64,000 bases of DNA from Actinoplanes siamensis (GTDB taxonomy: Bacteria > Actinomycetota > Actinomycetes > Mycobacteriales > Micromonosporaceae). Below the pieces are notes generated by a model. It was not told the DNA's origin, did no database searches, and worked only from the letters and a program-made list of their open reading frames with translations. Within the stretch, counting starts at the first letter, position 1, and each line of letters opens with the position of its first letter. The stretch covers positions 45,211-109,210 of the forward strand of contig NZ_BOMW01000045.1 in assembly GCF_016862395.1 (NCBI RefSeq), in the 5' to 3' direction. Positions 1 through 7,811 of the stretch are shown one piece after another. The translations under genes were made by a program, and so were the position numbers.

Positions 1-449
1 ACCAGCGACTTCTGCTCGGCGATGTTCTCCGGGTGGGTGCCGGCCTGGATCCGCTGGACCGGCCAGTGCCGGAAGAGGTAGTCGCAGAGCATCGCCTGCG
101 CCCGCCAGCCGATGCCACGCCCCCGGAAGTCCGGCAGCAGCACGATGCCGATCTCCTGGTAGGACGCGCGCCCCGAGTAGAGGCCCTGGCGGTGCTGGAC
201 CAGGCCGGCGGTGACGCCGTCCACCTCCACGATCAGGTCGCTCCGCTCGTCGGACAGGTGACCGTTCTCGGCGAACCGGCGAGCGATCGCGCCGACGTCC
301 CGGAAGCCGTTCCAGTCGAGCCCGAGCAGATCCGGCTCGGTTGCGAAACGTCGCAAAAGGTGCAGATCATCTTCGCGGAGGGGGCGCAAGCGGACGACCC
401 CGGGCGGGTGAGGGACGGGACGGGCGGTCGCTTCCGGATCGATACTCAT
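1..449 (-). CDS. GNAT-family N-acetyltransferase, C-terminus cut by the window edge
   Basis: Predicted to transfer acetyl from acetyl-CoA to an amine of an unknown substrate. From the ATG at 449 the frame stays open to base 1, giving 149 residues with no stop, so the end lies outside the window. Seen: an N-terminal VRLRPLREDDL segment, motif A (IGIVLLPDFRGRGIGWRAQ, with the R-G-x-G acetyl-CoA loop) near residues 100-118, and HPENIAEQKSL near the cut end, the asparagine-rich motif B of RimJ/RimL-type enzymes. It is divergent from the polysaccharide deacetylase. The fold is clear; the substrate cannot be told. Confidence 0.85.
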   Translation of the reverse strand, partial: MSIDPEATARPVPHPPGVVRLRPLREDDLHLLRRFATEPDLLGLDWNGFRDVGAIARRFAENGHLSDERSDLIVEVDGVTAGLVQHRQGLYSGRASYQEIGIVLLPDFRGRGIGWRAQAMLCDYLFRHWPVQRIQAGTHPENIAEQKSL

Positions 450-455
450 ATCACC

Positions 456-473
456 AGTGTGTCGCGGCACACT
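456..473. promoter_or_regulatory. Imperfect 18-bp palindrome between divergent genes
   Basis: AGTGTG and CACACT arms flank a TCGCGG centre, symmetric except at one base pair. It lies 7 bases upstream of the GNAT start and 150 bases upstream of the deacetylase. It could be an operator for the GNAT gene; no regulator can be assigned. Confidence 0.25.
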
Positions 474-625
474 ACATCCTTTTCCGGACATCCGGCGGCG
501 TGCTGAGGGGGTGGACGAGGTGCGCCAGGATGCGGAGAACCACTGCGAAGGATGCGTACCGACTTGGCGACCCGCCGGTTCGCAAGGCATCCTCGTCAGT
601 CGCCGATGATCTGGGGAGGTAATCG

Positions 626-1480
626 ATGCGGCTGTCCCACACCCGGAAGGCCCTCCTGATCAGCTTGTCGCTGATCATGGCCGGTCTTCTCGGCCAGGCG
701 GCTGCGGCCGAATCGTCCCACAGCGCGGCCACCCCACCAGTGGCGATCGCGCCGAGCACGATTCCCGCCGAGCCCCCGGTCACCCGGAAACCAACCCCCG
801 AACCCAGCCGGACCAGCCCGCGTACGGAGAAGACCACCGTCCCCAAGAGCAGGAAGAAGCCGAAGGCGCGCACCGGCCCGGGCGGCGCCTGGCTCACCAC
901 CGGCTCCAAGGGCGTCGCGCTCACCTTCGACGACGGTCCCGACCCGGCGAACACCCCGGCCCTGCTGAAGCTGCTGGCCAAGCAGCGTGTGAAGGCGACG
1001 TTCTGCCTGGTCGGCTCGAACGTGAAACGCCACCCCGACCTGGTCCGCAAGATCGTGGCCGGCGGGCACACGCTGTGCAACCACACCTGGGACCACGACC
1101 TCAAGCTGGGCAGGAAGACGCCGGCCCAGATCCGCGCCGACATGTCCCGCACCAACGCCGCGATCCTGGCCGCCGCCCCCGGGGCGAAGGTCAAGTATTT
1201 CCGCTCCCCCGGCGGCAACTTCACCCCGCAGGTCGTGAAGATCGCCAAGGAGCTGGGGATGACGTCGATCTACTGGAAGGTCGACCCGCGGGACTGGGAC
1301 CACCAGCGCGAGGAGTCGGACGGCGCGCACACCAACCGGGTGATCAATTCGGTGAAGCGGAACACCCGGCCGGGGGCGATCGTGCTCTCCCACGACTACG
1401 CCCAGCCGGACACCATCCGGGCCTACGCCACGTTGCTGCCCTGGCTCCGCAAGCGCTACCGCCTCATCGCCCTCCCCTGA
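626..1480 (+). CDS. Secreted polysaccharide deacetylase (NodB homology domain)
   Basis: Predicted to remove N- or O-acetyl groups from a cell-wall or extracellular polysaccharide outside the membrane. The 284-residue product starts with a signal peptide (MRLSHTRKALLIS, hydrophobic core, AAAAE near residue 30), then a Pro/Lys-rich linker to about residue 85. The NodB domain shows TFDDGP (about 99-104, catalytic and metal-binding Asp), the NHTWDH metal motif (about 151-156), RSPGGNF near 192 and IVLSHD near 252. Start choice: GGGGAGGT lies 5 bases before the ATG. The gene stands alone and ends in a strong hairpin. Peptidoglycan, chitin and xylan substrates cannot be separated from sequence. Confidence 0.9.
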   Translation: MRLSHTRKALLISLSLIMAGLLGQAAAAESSHSAATPPVAIAPSTIPAEPPVTRKPTPEPSRTSPRTEKTTVPKSRKKPKARTGPGGAWLTTGSKGVALTFDDGPDPANTPALLKLLAKQRVKATFCLVGSNVKRHPDLVRKIVAGGHTLCNHTWDHDLKLGRKTPAQIRADMSRTNAAILAAAPGAKVKYFRSPGGNFTPQVVKIAKELGMTSIYWKVDPRDWDHQREESDGAHTNRVINSVKRNTRPGAIVLSHDYAQPDTIRAYATLLPWLRKRYRLIALP

Positions 1481-1530
1481 GCGGGGCCACCGCCTCGGCA
1501 CCACGGCCCGGCCCGCCGGCCCCGCTCAGG
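1476..1530 (+). terminator. Hairpin terminator of the polysaccharide deacetylase gene
   Basis: CCTGAGCGGGGCC (1476-1488) is repeated as its exact inverse at 1518-1530, a 13-bp perfect stem that includes the stop codon. There is no T tract, as is common in high-GC actinobacteria. Confidence 0.75.
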
Positions 1531-1785
1531 CCGGCCACACGCCACCGGACCCGGCAGGCCCGCCAGGAGTGTGCCGAGGACCCGGGACACCTCCCAGCAG
1601 CAGACCACAGCCGGCGGCTGGCCGCCAAGGGTTCCTCGATGGCGCGGAGACACCTCCCAGCACCGGCTGGGGGCTTGTGGCTGGGATTCGGGGGCGGCTC
1701 CGGGGGTGGAGGGTTTTCCGGGCCTGAGCGACACGACGGCTTGGCCCCGCGCCCGCCGGGCGGGCGGCGTGCGGGGCCGGTGGGG

Positions 1786-1893
1786 CGCCGGGGGCTCGGG
1801 TCAGTGGGGGGCTCTGACACAGTGGCCGAGGGCTCCGGGTCAATGCCGGGGGCTTCGGGTCAGTGGGCGAGGGCTCCGGGTCAGTGGGAGGGC
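1786..1893. repeat. Degenerate ~20-bp tandem repeats
   Basis: Four to five copies of a unit close to GGGGGCTCCGGGTCAGTGGG run head to tail. The last copy supplies the stop codon of the minus-strand DUF3499 gene. The rest of the gap (1531-1785) is GC-rich, with no convincing gene on either strand. Confidence 0.6.
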
Positions 1894-2246
1894 GGGATGA
1901 CCCGGAGGTGGCCTCGGCGACCGGTCTGGTGGCCCGGCTGAGGGTCCTGCGTCTCCGGCCGCGGGGGCGGGGCCGGGCGGGCCGCTTCCCGGACGGCCTC
2001 GGCCAGCGCGACCAGATCGTCCGTGGTGGGCGGCGGCGGGGCGAAATCGCCGTCGTGCCGGACGAGCTCCCAGCCTCGGGGGGCGGTGAGGCTGCGGGCA
2101 TGCGGCTCGCAGAGGTCGTAGGTGTGCGGTTCGGCGAACGCCGCGAGCGGTCCGACGACAGCTGTCGAATCGCTGTAGACGTAGGTCAGGGTGGCGACCG
2201 CCTGTCGGGGACAGCCGTTCCGGGAGCAGCGCCGTGGTGACCTCAC
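1881..2246 (-). CDS. DUF3499 family protein, putative zinc-binding
   Basis: Function unknown. The 121-residue product matches the actinobacterial DUF3499 family: CSRNGCPRQAVATLTYVYSD, then VGPLAAFAEPHTYDLCEPHA and APRGWELVRHDG. C7, C12, C46 and H49 could bind zinc. The tail after about residue 75 is Pro-rich and variable. The GTG start gives the family's usual N-terminus (xRSPRRC), and TAACGT lies exactly 6 bases upstream, pointing to a leaderless transcript. It is divergent from the metallopeptidase-like gene, the same arrangement as Rv3258c/Rv3259 in mycobacteria (recalled, not searched). The stop codon falls inside the tandem repeat array. Confidence 0.85.
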   Translation of the reverse strand: MRSPRRCSRNGCPRQAVATLTYVYSDSTAVVGPLAAFAEPHTYDLCEPHARSLTAPRGWELVRHDGDFAPPPPTTDDLVALAEAVREAARPAPPPRPETQDPQPGHQTGRRGHLRVIPPSH

Positions 2247-2252
2247 GGCGGC

Positions 2253-2258
2253 ACGTTA
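2253..2258 (-). promoter_or_regulatory. Likely -10 element TAACGT of the DUF3499 gene
   Basis: TAACGT, six bases, then the GTG start codon. The spacing would place the transcript start at the start codon. No ribosome binding site is present. Confidence 0.5.
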
Positions 2259-2421
2259 TCTCTCCGCCGGGCTTTCTGGGGAGCGTTACCCCGCGACACG
2301 CCGGCCCGCGATGCATCACGATTCGGCCATGGTCGGGCGACACGCCGTCTCGATGGGACGAATTAACGGGTCAGACACACGGTCAGGAACGGGCTGACCA
2401 CTGATGTCGCCCGGGTGGGGA

Positions 2422-2427
2422 TACGCT
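2422..2427 (+). promoter_or_regulatory. Likely -10 element TACGCT of the metallopeptidase-like gene
   Basis: TACGCT, six bases, then the GTG at 2434. This decides the start over the ATG at 2404, which would lie upstream of the -10 element. Confidence 0.5.
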
Positions 2428-2433
2428 CAGCGT

Positions 2434-2910
2434 GTGACCACCAGTCCCGAACGCCGCCGCACCGACGCGAAGGCGGCGCGTACCTCCGGCCCGGGTCATC
2501 CGGCACGGCGTGATCGCCACGGGCGCGGCCTGCGTGGCCGGCTGGTGCCGGCGACCGTGCCGCTGGCCCGCACCAAGGCGGAGATTTTCGACGACCTGGT
2601 GCTGGACACCGTCGAGAGCCTCGAGCGGCGTTATGCGAAAGAGCTGGCCGGCGTCGAGTTCGCGGTCGAGGACGTGCCGCCGGAGCTGAACGTCTACGAC
2701 TCGGACGTGCTCGAGGACGGCGAGGTGCCCCTGGCCCGGCTGCTGCCCGGCCGCCCGGGGCGACACGAGCTGCCGCCGCGGATCGTGCTGTACCGCCGCC
2801 CGCTGGAGTTCCGGGCGATGGACCGCGAGGACCTCGCCGACCTCGTCCACGATGTGATCATCGAGCAGGTTGCCAACCTGCTCGGCGTCGACCCCGACGA
2901 ACTGGCCTGA
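2434..2910 (+). CDS. Metallopeptidase-family (zincin-like) protein without an HExxH motif
   Basis: The 158-residue product resembles the small zincin-like family (Pfam Zincin_1) usually annotated as a metallopeptidase; the real activity is unknown. The N-terminal 35 residues are Arg-rich and probably disordered. The conserved part holds EIFDDLVLDTVESLERRYAKEL, VEDVPP, IVLYRRPLE and LADLVHDVIIEQVANLLGVD. Where family members carry HExxH, this one has HDVIIE, so normal zinc ligands appear incomplete, as I recall for the actinobacterial branch generally. It sits between DUF3499 and whiB2, the neighbourhood of mycobacterial Rv3259. Confidence 0.75.
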   Translation: MTTSPERRRTDAKAARTSGPGHPARRDRHGRGLRGRLVPATVPLARTKAEIFDDLVLDTVESLERRYAKELAGVEFAVEDVPPELNVYDSDVLEDGEVPLARLLPGRPGRHELPPRIVLYRRPLEFRAMDREDLADLVHDVIIEQVANLLGVDPDELA

Positions 2911-3108
2911 CGCCTGCCGGCGTTTCCCGCGGCCGCCGATCCCGTGCCGGTCGATGGCCGGGGTTTCTGACCGGTTACCGGCCGGTTCCTGTCTTCTACC
3001 CGGTTGTCGCTCAGCGTGCCCCGCCCACAGCCGGCACATCCGGTCCTGCGCATCCGCGGCGCCGGCCCCTACCCGATCACTTGCCGCGCCCCCTCGCACG
3101 GGTGATGA

Positions 3109-3366
3109 TCAGGCGACGCGGCGCTTCAACTTGCGACGCTCACGTTCGGACAGTCCACCCCAGATCCCGAAACGCTCGTCGTGGCCGAGTGCGTACTCCA
3201 GACATTCGGCCTTGACCTCGCAACGGCCGCAGATGCGCTTGGCCTCGCGCGTCGACCCGCCCTTCTCCGGGAAGAAGGCCTCCGGGTCGGTCTGCGAACA
3301 CAGCGCCCGCTCTTGCCACTCGGGCGCGTCCCCGAGCAGGTCTACCCCTTCAACCTGCGCTTCCAT
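3109..3366 (-). CDS. whiB2: WhiB2-type iron-sulfur transcription factor
   Basis: An 85-residue WhiB-like regulator that binds a [4Fe-4S] cluster and acts with the principal sigma factor; WhiB2/WhmD/WhiB orthologues control septation and sporulation. Cluster ligands are C23, C46, C49 and C55 (ICGRCEVKAEC). The GIWGG turn is at about 67-71 and the basic tail is RERRKLKRRVA. A longer frame runs upstream, but GGAGG at 3374-3378 stands 7 bases before this ATG and the family N-terminus fits. It is separated from fbiC by a long untranslated region. The neighbourhood matches mycobacterial Rv3260c. The subtype is inferred from synteny and size. Confidence 0.93.
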   Translation of the reverse strand: MEAQVEGVDLLGDAPEWQERALCSQTDPEAFFPEKGGSTREAKRICGRCEVKAECLEYALGHDERFGIWGGLSERERRKLKRRVA

Positions 3367-3373
3367 CGGCGTG

Positions 3374-3378
3374 CCTCC
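3374..3378 (-). promoter_or_regulatory. Ribosome binding site of whiB2
   Basis: GGAGG on the minus strand, 7 bases before the ATG at 3366. It decides the short WhiB start against the open frame extending to 3672. Confidence 0.75.
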
Positions 3379-4123
3379 AAATTTCTGCGCCGGCAGCAGT
3401 GCCGGCGCTGACCCCCCACGCACGCGGCGTGTTTTTGCGGGTTCGACGTAAAAGTCGCACATCGCCCCCACAACCCCACCAAAATTACACGCGTGTAAGA
3501 CGTGCGTCGTCAAGCCGAACCTGATAAATAGGCCCGTTTCCCCTCGGCGCCAGGGCGCGTCGAGGTCCCGTTCCTGCCCTATCTCCCGGAGCCACCGGAA
3601 GGTGACGCGAACGTCGGTCTCCACGTCCAATTTAACCCGTTTTGTTACGTCAGTAGAAGGGGGGTCCCGCAACCGGGCCGGCTCCGGCGCCGTGCCCCCC
3701 TCCTACCAGGCAGGACACGCCCCGGCGGATCGTCTCGCATCGATCGGCGACAAGCATTTCCGGCGCCCGTCCGCCAGGTGGGACAGTCCGGCCCGGACCG
3801 CCCCGATGAGACGGTCCACAGCGTCCCAGATTCGAGGTTGCGGCGGCAGATGCCCAGTCATCGGTAAATCGAAACCCACGACATCCGTGTCGTATCCCAC
3901 CCCCGTGCCGCGGGCGGAATCTCACCCGCTCGTGGAACACCCGTTCCCGCGCATTGGGAGCCGACCCACCAGCGGTGGGATGGGACGGCGGAAAGGCGAT
4001 GAGCCCGGCACGGCCGAGACGACAAGCGACAGCGCGACGGACCGCCCAGGAGCCGGAGCGACCAGGAGCCGGAGCGGGGGGATGGCCGGCGGCCGCGGCC
4101 AGCAGGGGCCGGCTGCGTGGGGG
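3379..4123. other. Long intergenic region upstream of whiB2
   Basis: About 750 bases with no gene I can support. The part nearest whiB2 (3400-3660) is less GC-rich than its surroundings and holds a perfect palindrome. A minus-strand frame of 65 codons at 3703-3900 has mixed codon use and no recognisable motif; it is left uncalled. The length suggests a regulated whiB2 promoter with a long leader. Confidence 0.5.
3485..3498. promoter_or_regulatory. Perfect 14-bp palindrome TTACACGCGTGTAA upstream of whiB2
   Basis: It lies about 120 bases upstream of the whiB2 start. It resembles the TNAC...GTNA boxes of BldD, which controls whiB in Streptomyces, but the half-site spacing is six, not the five I recall for BldD, so the assignment is open. 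Confidence 0.45.
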
Positions 4124-4211
4124 TCAACGGTGAGCAGCCCCAGCCGGGAAGACCGGCCGCGCTGAGGTCAGCGGTGACCAGCCGCAGCCGGGAAGGCCGG
4201 CTGCGGCTGGG
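4124..4211. repeat. Two imperfect 44-bp direct repeats
   Basis: A unit beginning TCAACGGTGAGCAGCCCCAG at 4124 is repeated with a few changes from 4168. The second copy forms the hairpin downstream of fbiC. Confidence 0.5.
4179..4209 (-). terminator. Hairpin terminator downstream of fbiC
   Basis: CAGCCGCAGCC (4179-4189) pairs perfectly with GGCTGCGGCTG (4199-4209) across a 9-base loop, 18 bases after the fbiC stop. Confidence 0.65.
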
Positions 4212-4226
4212 AGTGGACGGGGCGCC

Positions 4227-6725
4227 TCAGCGGCGGCCGTAGACCGTCGTCCGCTCGACCGCCGGACGGCCGGCCGCCGCCGCGAGCTCCTTCAGCTCCG
4301 CGACCGTACGTGCCGAACCGTGCTCCGAGCCCGCCATCCGCGAGATGGTCTCCTCCATCAGCGTGCCGCCCAGGTCGTTGCAGCCGCCGTCGAGCATCGC
4401 CCGGGTGCCCTCGTCGCCCAGCTTGACCCAGGAGCACTGGATGTTGTCGATCCGGCCGTGCAGGAGGACCCGGGCCATCGCGTGGACCACCCGGTTCTCC
4501 CGCCACGTCGGGCCCGGGCGGGAGATGCCGGCCAGGTAGATCGGGGCGTTCGTATGGATGAACGGGAGCGCGACGAACTCGGTGAAGCCGCCGGTGACGT
4601 CCTGGATGCCGGCCAGCACCCGGAAGTGGCCGAGCCACTGCCGGGGGTGGTCGACGTGCCCGTACATCATCGTGGAGCTGGAGCGGATGCCGACCTGGTG
4701 CGCCGTGGTGACCACGTCGACCCAGGTGGCGGTGGGCAGCTTGCCCTTGGTCAGCACCCAGCGGACGTCGTCGTCGAGGATCTCGGCGGCGGTGCCCGGG
4801 ATGGTGCCCAGGCCGGCCTCGCGCAGCTCGGTGAGCCACTCCTTGAGCGAGACGCCGGCCTTGGACGCGGCGGTGACGATCTCCATCGGCGAGTAGGCGT
4901 GCACGTGCATGCCGGGGACCCGCTCCTTGACCGCGCGCACCAGATCCGCATATGCCGTGACCGGCATCTTCGGGTCGATGCCGCCCTGCATGCACACCTC
5001 CGACGCGCCGTCGCGCCAGGCCTGCTCGGCGCGGTCGGCGACCTGCTCGACGGAGAGCCGGTAGGCGTCGGCGTCCTTCTCCCGCTGGGCGAACGCGCAG
5101 AACCGGCAGCCCACGTAGCAGACGTTGGAGAAGTTGATGTTGCGGTTCACCACGTACGTGATGTCGTCGCCGTTGACCTCGCGGCGCAGGTCGTCGGCGA
5201 TCCGGGCGAGCTCGTCGAGTGCGCTGCCGTCCGCGTTGAACAGGGCCATCGCCTCGTCCTCGTGCTCCGGCAACAGCAGCGCGGCCGGATTCGTGGAGGC
5301 GAGTCGGAGACCGGCGAGCACATCGGTCGGCACGGTCCGGGGCGCGCTCTTCACGTGCGCGGCGACCTCGTCCCAGTCGCCGTAGACGAAGTCGAAGTCG
5401 GAGCGGCGGTCGCCGGTGCGCCCCTCGGTGTCGATCGCGGCGTGCAGGTCGGTGCGCCCGGTCCCGAACGCGTCGTCCGGCTCCTGCCAGGGCAGCCCCT
5501 GCGGCAGGGCGTCCTCGCGGGCCAGCCCGTCCGTGTCGGCCAGCGCCGCCACGTGGGCGGCCAGGCGCGGGTCGAGCCAGCCCTCGCCGCCCCGGCGCAC
5601 GAACTCCGGGTAGATGGTGAGGCGCTCGCGCAGGGTGAACCCGGCGGCCGCGGACTTCTCGGCCAGCAGGGCGATCTGCGGCCAGGGGCGTTCCGGGTTC
5701 ACGTGGTCGGGAGTCACCGGGGACACCCCGCCCCAGTCGTCGATGCCGGCCCGCAGCAGCAGCGAGAACTCGTCGTCGATCAGGTTGGGCGGGGCCTGGA
5801 TGCGGGCCCGCGGACCCATGATGATCCGGCCGACGGCCACCGTGGCGGCCAGCTCACGCAGCTCGGCGTCGGGCATGCCGCGCATCGCGGTGTCCGGTTT
5901 GGCGCGGAAATTCTGGATGATGATCTCTTGGATGTGCCCGAACTCGCGGGCCGCCCGGCGCATCGCGAACAGCGAGTCCACCCGCTCGGCCGGCGTCTCG
6001 CCGATGCCGATCAGGATGCCTGTGGTGAACGGCACCCCGACCCGGCCGGAGTCGTCGAGCACCCGGAGCCGGACGGCCGGCTCCTTGTCCGGCGAGCCGA
6101 AGTGCGGGCCGCCGGGCTCGGACCAGAGCCGGGTCGCGGTGGTCTCCAGCATCATCCCCATGCTCGGCGCGACCGGCTTGAGCCGCTGCAGCTCCGCCCA
6201 GCTCAGCACGCCCGGGTTCAGATGCGGCAGCAGGCCGGTCTCCTCCAGCACCGCGATGGCGCAGGCCCGCACGTAGTCGAGGGTGGAGTCGTAACCCCGC
6301 TCGTCCAGCCACTGCCGGGCGGCCGGCCAGCGCTCCTCGGGGCGGTCACCGAGGGTGAACAGCGCCTCCTTGCAGCCCTGCGCGGCACCCTGCCGGGCGA
6401 TCTCCAGGACCTCGTCGCGCTCCAGGAACGCGGCCGGCAGGCGGTGCGGCACGGTGGCGAACGTGCAGTAGTGACATCGGTCCCGGCAGAGCCGGGTGAG
6501 CGGGATGAAGACCTTCTTCGAGAACGTCACCACGCCGGGCCGCCCGGCCTCGCGCAGCCCGGCGTCCCGGATGCCGCCGGCGATCGCCAGCAGCTCGCCG
6601 AACTGGTCGCCGGTCGCCGCGAGCAGCGCGGTCGCCTCGTCGACGTCTATCGCTTTACCGTCGGCGGCGCGCCGGAGCGCACGTCGGATGCTCGCCTCGG
6701 TCGGTGCCTCGTTGACCTCTACCAC
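4227..6725 (-). CDS. fbiC: FO synthase FbiC (fused CofG/CofH)
   Basis: Makes the F420 chromophore FO from 5-amino-6-(D-ribitylamino)uracil and tyrosine in two radical SAM steps. The 832-residue protein holds both halves. The N-terminal CofG-like half has C80, C84, C87 (CRDRCHYC). The C-terminal CofH-like half has CYVGCRFC at about 535-542. Length and domain order are those of the actinobacterial fusion enzyme. Conserved stretches include IQEIIIQNFRAKPDT, MQGGIDP and GTAAEILDDDVR. The GTG start follows TAGGTT by exactly 6 bases, so the transcript is probably leaderless. fbiA and fbiB lie about 1 kb away in the opposite direction. No fbiD (guanylyltransferase) gene is in the window. Confidence 0.97.
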   Translation of the reverse strand: MVEVNEAPTEASIRRALRRAADGKAIDVDEATALLAATGDQFGELLAIAGGIRDAGLREAGRPGVVTFSKKVFIPLTRLCRDRCHYCTFATVPHRLPAAFLERDEVLEIARQGAAQGCKEALFTLGDRPEERWPAARQWLDERGYDSTLDYVRACAIAVLEETGLLPHLNPGVLSWAELQRLKPVAPSMGMMLETTATRLWSEPGGPHFGSPDKEPAVRLRVLDDSGRVGVPFTTGILIGIGETPAERVDSLFAMRRAAREFGHIQEIIIQNFRAKPDTAMRGMPDAELRELAATVAVGRIIMGPRARIQAPPNLIDDEFSLLLRAGIDDWGGVSPVTPDHVNPERPWPQIALLAEKSAAAGFTLRERLTIYPEFVRRGGEGWLDPRLAAHVAALADTDGLAREDALPQGLPWQEPDDAFGTGRTDLHAAIDTEGRTGDRRSDFDFVYGDWDEVAAHVKSAPRTVPTDVLAGLRLASTNPAALLLPEHEDEAMALFNADGSALDELARIADDLRREVNGDDITYVVNRNINFSNVCYVGCRFCAFAQREKDADAYRLSVEQVADRAEQAWRDGASEVCMQGGIDPKMPVTAYADLVRAVKERVPGMHVHAYSPMEIVTAASKAGVSLKEWLTELREAGLGTIPGTAAEILDDDVRWVLTKGKLPTATWVDVVTTAHQVGIRSSSTMMYGHVDHPRQWLGHFRVLAGIQDVTGGFTEFVALPFIHTNAPIYLAGISRPGPTWRENRVVHAMARVLLHGRIDNIQCSWVKLGDEGTRAMLDGGCNDLGGTLMEETISRMAGSEHGSARTVAELKELAAAAGRPAVERTTVYGRR

Positions 6726-6731
6726 GAAAAC

Positions 6732-6737
6732 AACCTA
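6732..6737 (-). promoter_or_regulatory. Likely -10 element TAGGTT of fbiC
   Basis: TAGGTT, six bases, then the GTG start at 6725, the leaderless spacing seen at several genes here. Confidence 0.5.
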
Positions 6738-6782
6738 GACCGGAATTGTTCCGGCTGCCGCCGCCGTCCACAGGCCCGCCCA

Positions 6783-6796
6783 GTGTCGTGTGACAC
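6783..6796. promoter_or_regulatory. Inverted repeat GTGTC-GTGT-GACAC upstream of fbiC
   Basis: Five-base perfect arms around a four-base centre, between the fbiC promoter and the stop of the membrane protein gene. It could be an fbiC operator or a weak terminator of the gene behind it. Confidence 0.3.
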
Positions 6797-6824
6797 GGAG
6801 CGGACCTGTGGACCGGAAATCAGA

Positions 6825-7718
6825 TCAGTGGCGCGGCGGGTCGGCGTCGGCCGGCCCGAAGCCGGGCCGCTCGTCCGGCAGCTTGCTGGTCCGGTCGATC
6901 GGGGGCGGCGTGTCGCGCGGCACCACCTGGGTGGGCTCGGAGAACGGCGCGCCGGGTGGCGAGGAGACCGGCGGCGCCGGGTAGGCCGCGGGCGGCGCCG
7001 AGGCCGGCGGCGGCGTGGCGACCGGCGGCTGGTTCCAGACCGGCTGCGCCGTCGGCTGGCCGTAGGTGGCCGGCTGGCCGGGCGCCGGAGTGGCGGCGGG
7101 CGCCACCGGCTGGCCGTAGGTGCCCGGCTGGGCGGGGAACGGCGGCTGCGGCGCCCCGTACGGCTGCCCGTACGGCGCCTGGCCGTACGGCTGTTGCCCG
7201 TACGGAGGCTGCGGCGCCCCGTACACCCCGGGCGGCATCTTCGGCTTCACCGGCGCGTAGTTTCCCCGCCAGATCTGGTACATCGCGTACGCGGCCAGCC
7301 CGTAGACGGCGAGCCAGGCGACCCGCACCAGCAACGCCTTGAAGGCGCCCCCGGCGTCGTACGACGCGATGTTGATCACGCCGAACAGCAGCCCGAAGAT
7401 CACGGCGAAGAAGCCCATCACCGCGTACTCCACGACGGCGGCCAGCGTGATCAGCCGGGCCTTCGGGTGGACCGGCCGGAGCCCGAGCGCCAGCAGCACC
7501 GCGGCCAGCGGCATCCCGATGGTCTCCAGGCTGATGAAGTTGCCGAAGCCGGCCGCCGACCGGTTGCCGAAGTTCTCCCCGAACAGGTTGAGCACGGCGA
7601 CGAGCAGGAACACGGCCGGCGCGCCGACCAGAACGTACGCGGCAAGGTCGCGCAGCGGCGTCAGGTACTGGCCGATCGGCTTGCCGTCAGCCGGCGTGGG
7701 CGGCGGTGGACTGGTCAC
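6825..7718 (-). CDS. Membrane protein with Pro/Tyr/Gln-rich C-terminal tail
   Basis: Function unknown. The 297-residue product has four hydrophobic segments in its N-terminal half (around LAAYVLVGAPAVFLLVAVL, ETIGMPLAAVLLALGL, VEYAVMGFFAVIFGLLFGVI and VRVAWLAVYGLAAYAMY). A cytoplasmic or surface tail follows, with repeats of PYGQ and YGAPQPP and then Pro/Ala-rich sequence. Such tails are common in actinobacterial membrane proteins and often promote self-association. The GTG at 7718 is chosen because GGGAG lies just upstream and the sequence before it looks non-coding. It shares the intergenic region with divergent fbiA, but nothing links it to F420. Confidence 0.75.
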   Translation of the reverse strand: MTSPPPPTPADGKPIGQYLTPLRDLAAYVLVGAPAVFLLVAVLNLFGENFGNRSAAGFGNFISLETIGMPLAAVLLALGLRPVHPKARLITLAAVVEYAVMGFFAVIFGLLFGVINIASYDAGGAFKALLVRVAWLAVYGLAAYAMYQIWRGNYAPVKPKMPPGVYGAPQPPYGQQPYGQAPYGQPYGAPQPPFPAQPGTYGQPVAPAATPAPGQPATYGQPTAQPVWNQPPVATPPPASAPPAAYPAPPVSSPPGAPFSEPTQVVPRDTPPPIDRTSKLPDERPGFGPADADPPRH

Positions 7719-7811
7719 GGTATCTCCCGGACGTACGGTGATCGAGGTTCGCCCAGAGTAAACCGCGACCCGGCAACTGGCCCGGCGACGCGGGTGGGAG
7801 AGGATGAGCTG

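Noticed and set aside
1786..1893. CRISPR-like array
   Set aside because: Repeats are contiguous and degenerate with no spacers.
3703..3900. 65-codon minus-strand frame between whiB2 and fbiC
   Set aside because: Mixed codon usage and no family resemblance; possible but unsupported.
4320..7811. Very long plus-strand open frame opposite fbiC
   Set aside because: It is the antisense shadow of a clear radical SAM gene in high-GC DNA; only its last part (from 7812) is real, as fbiA.
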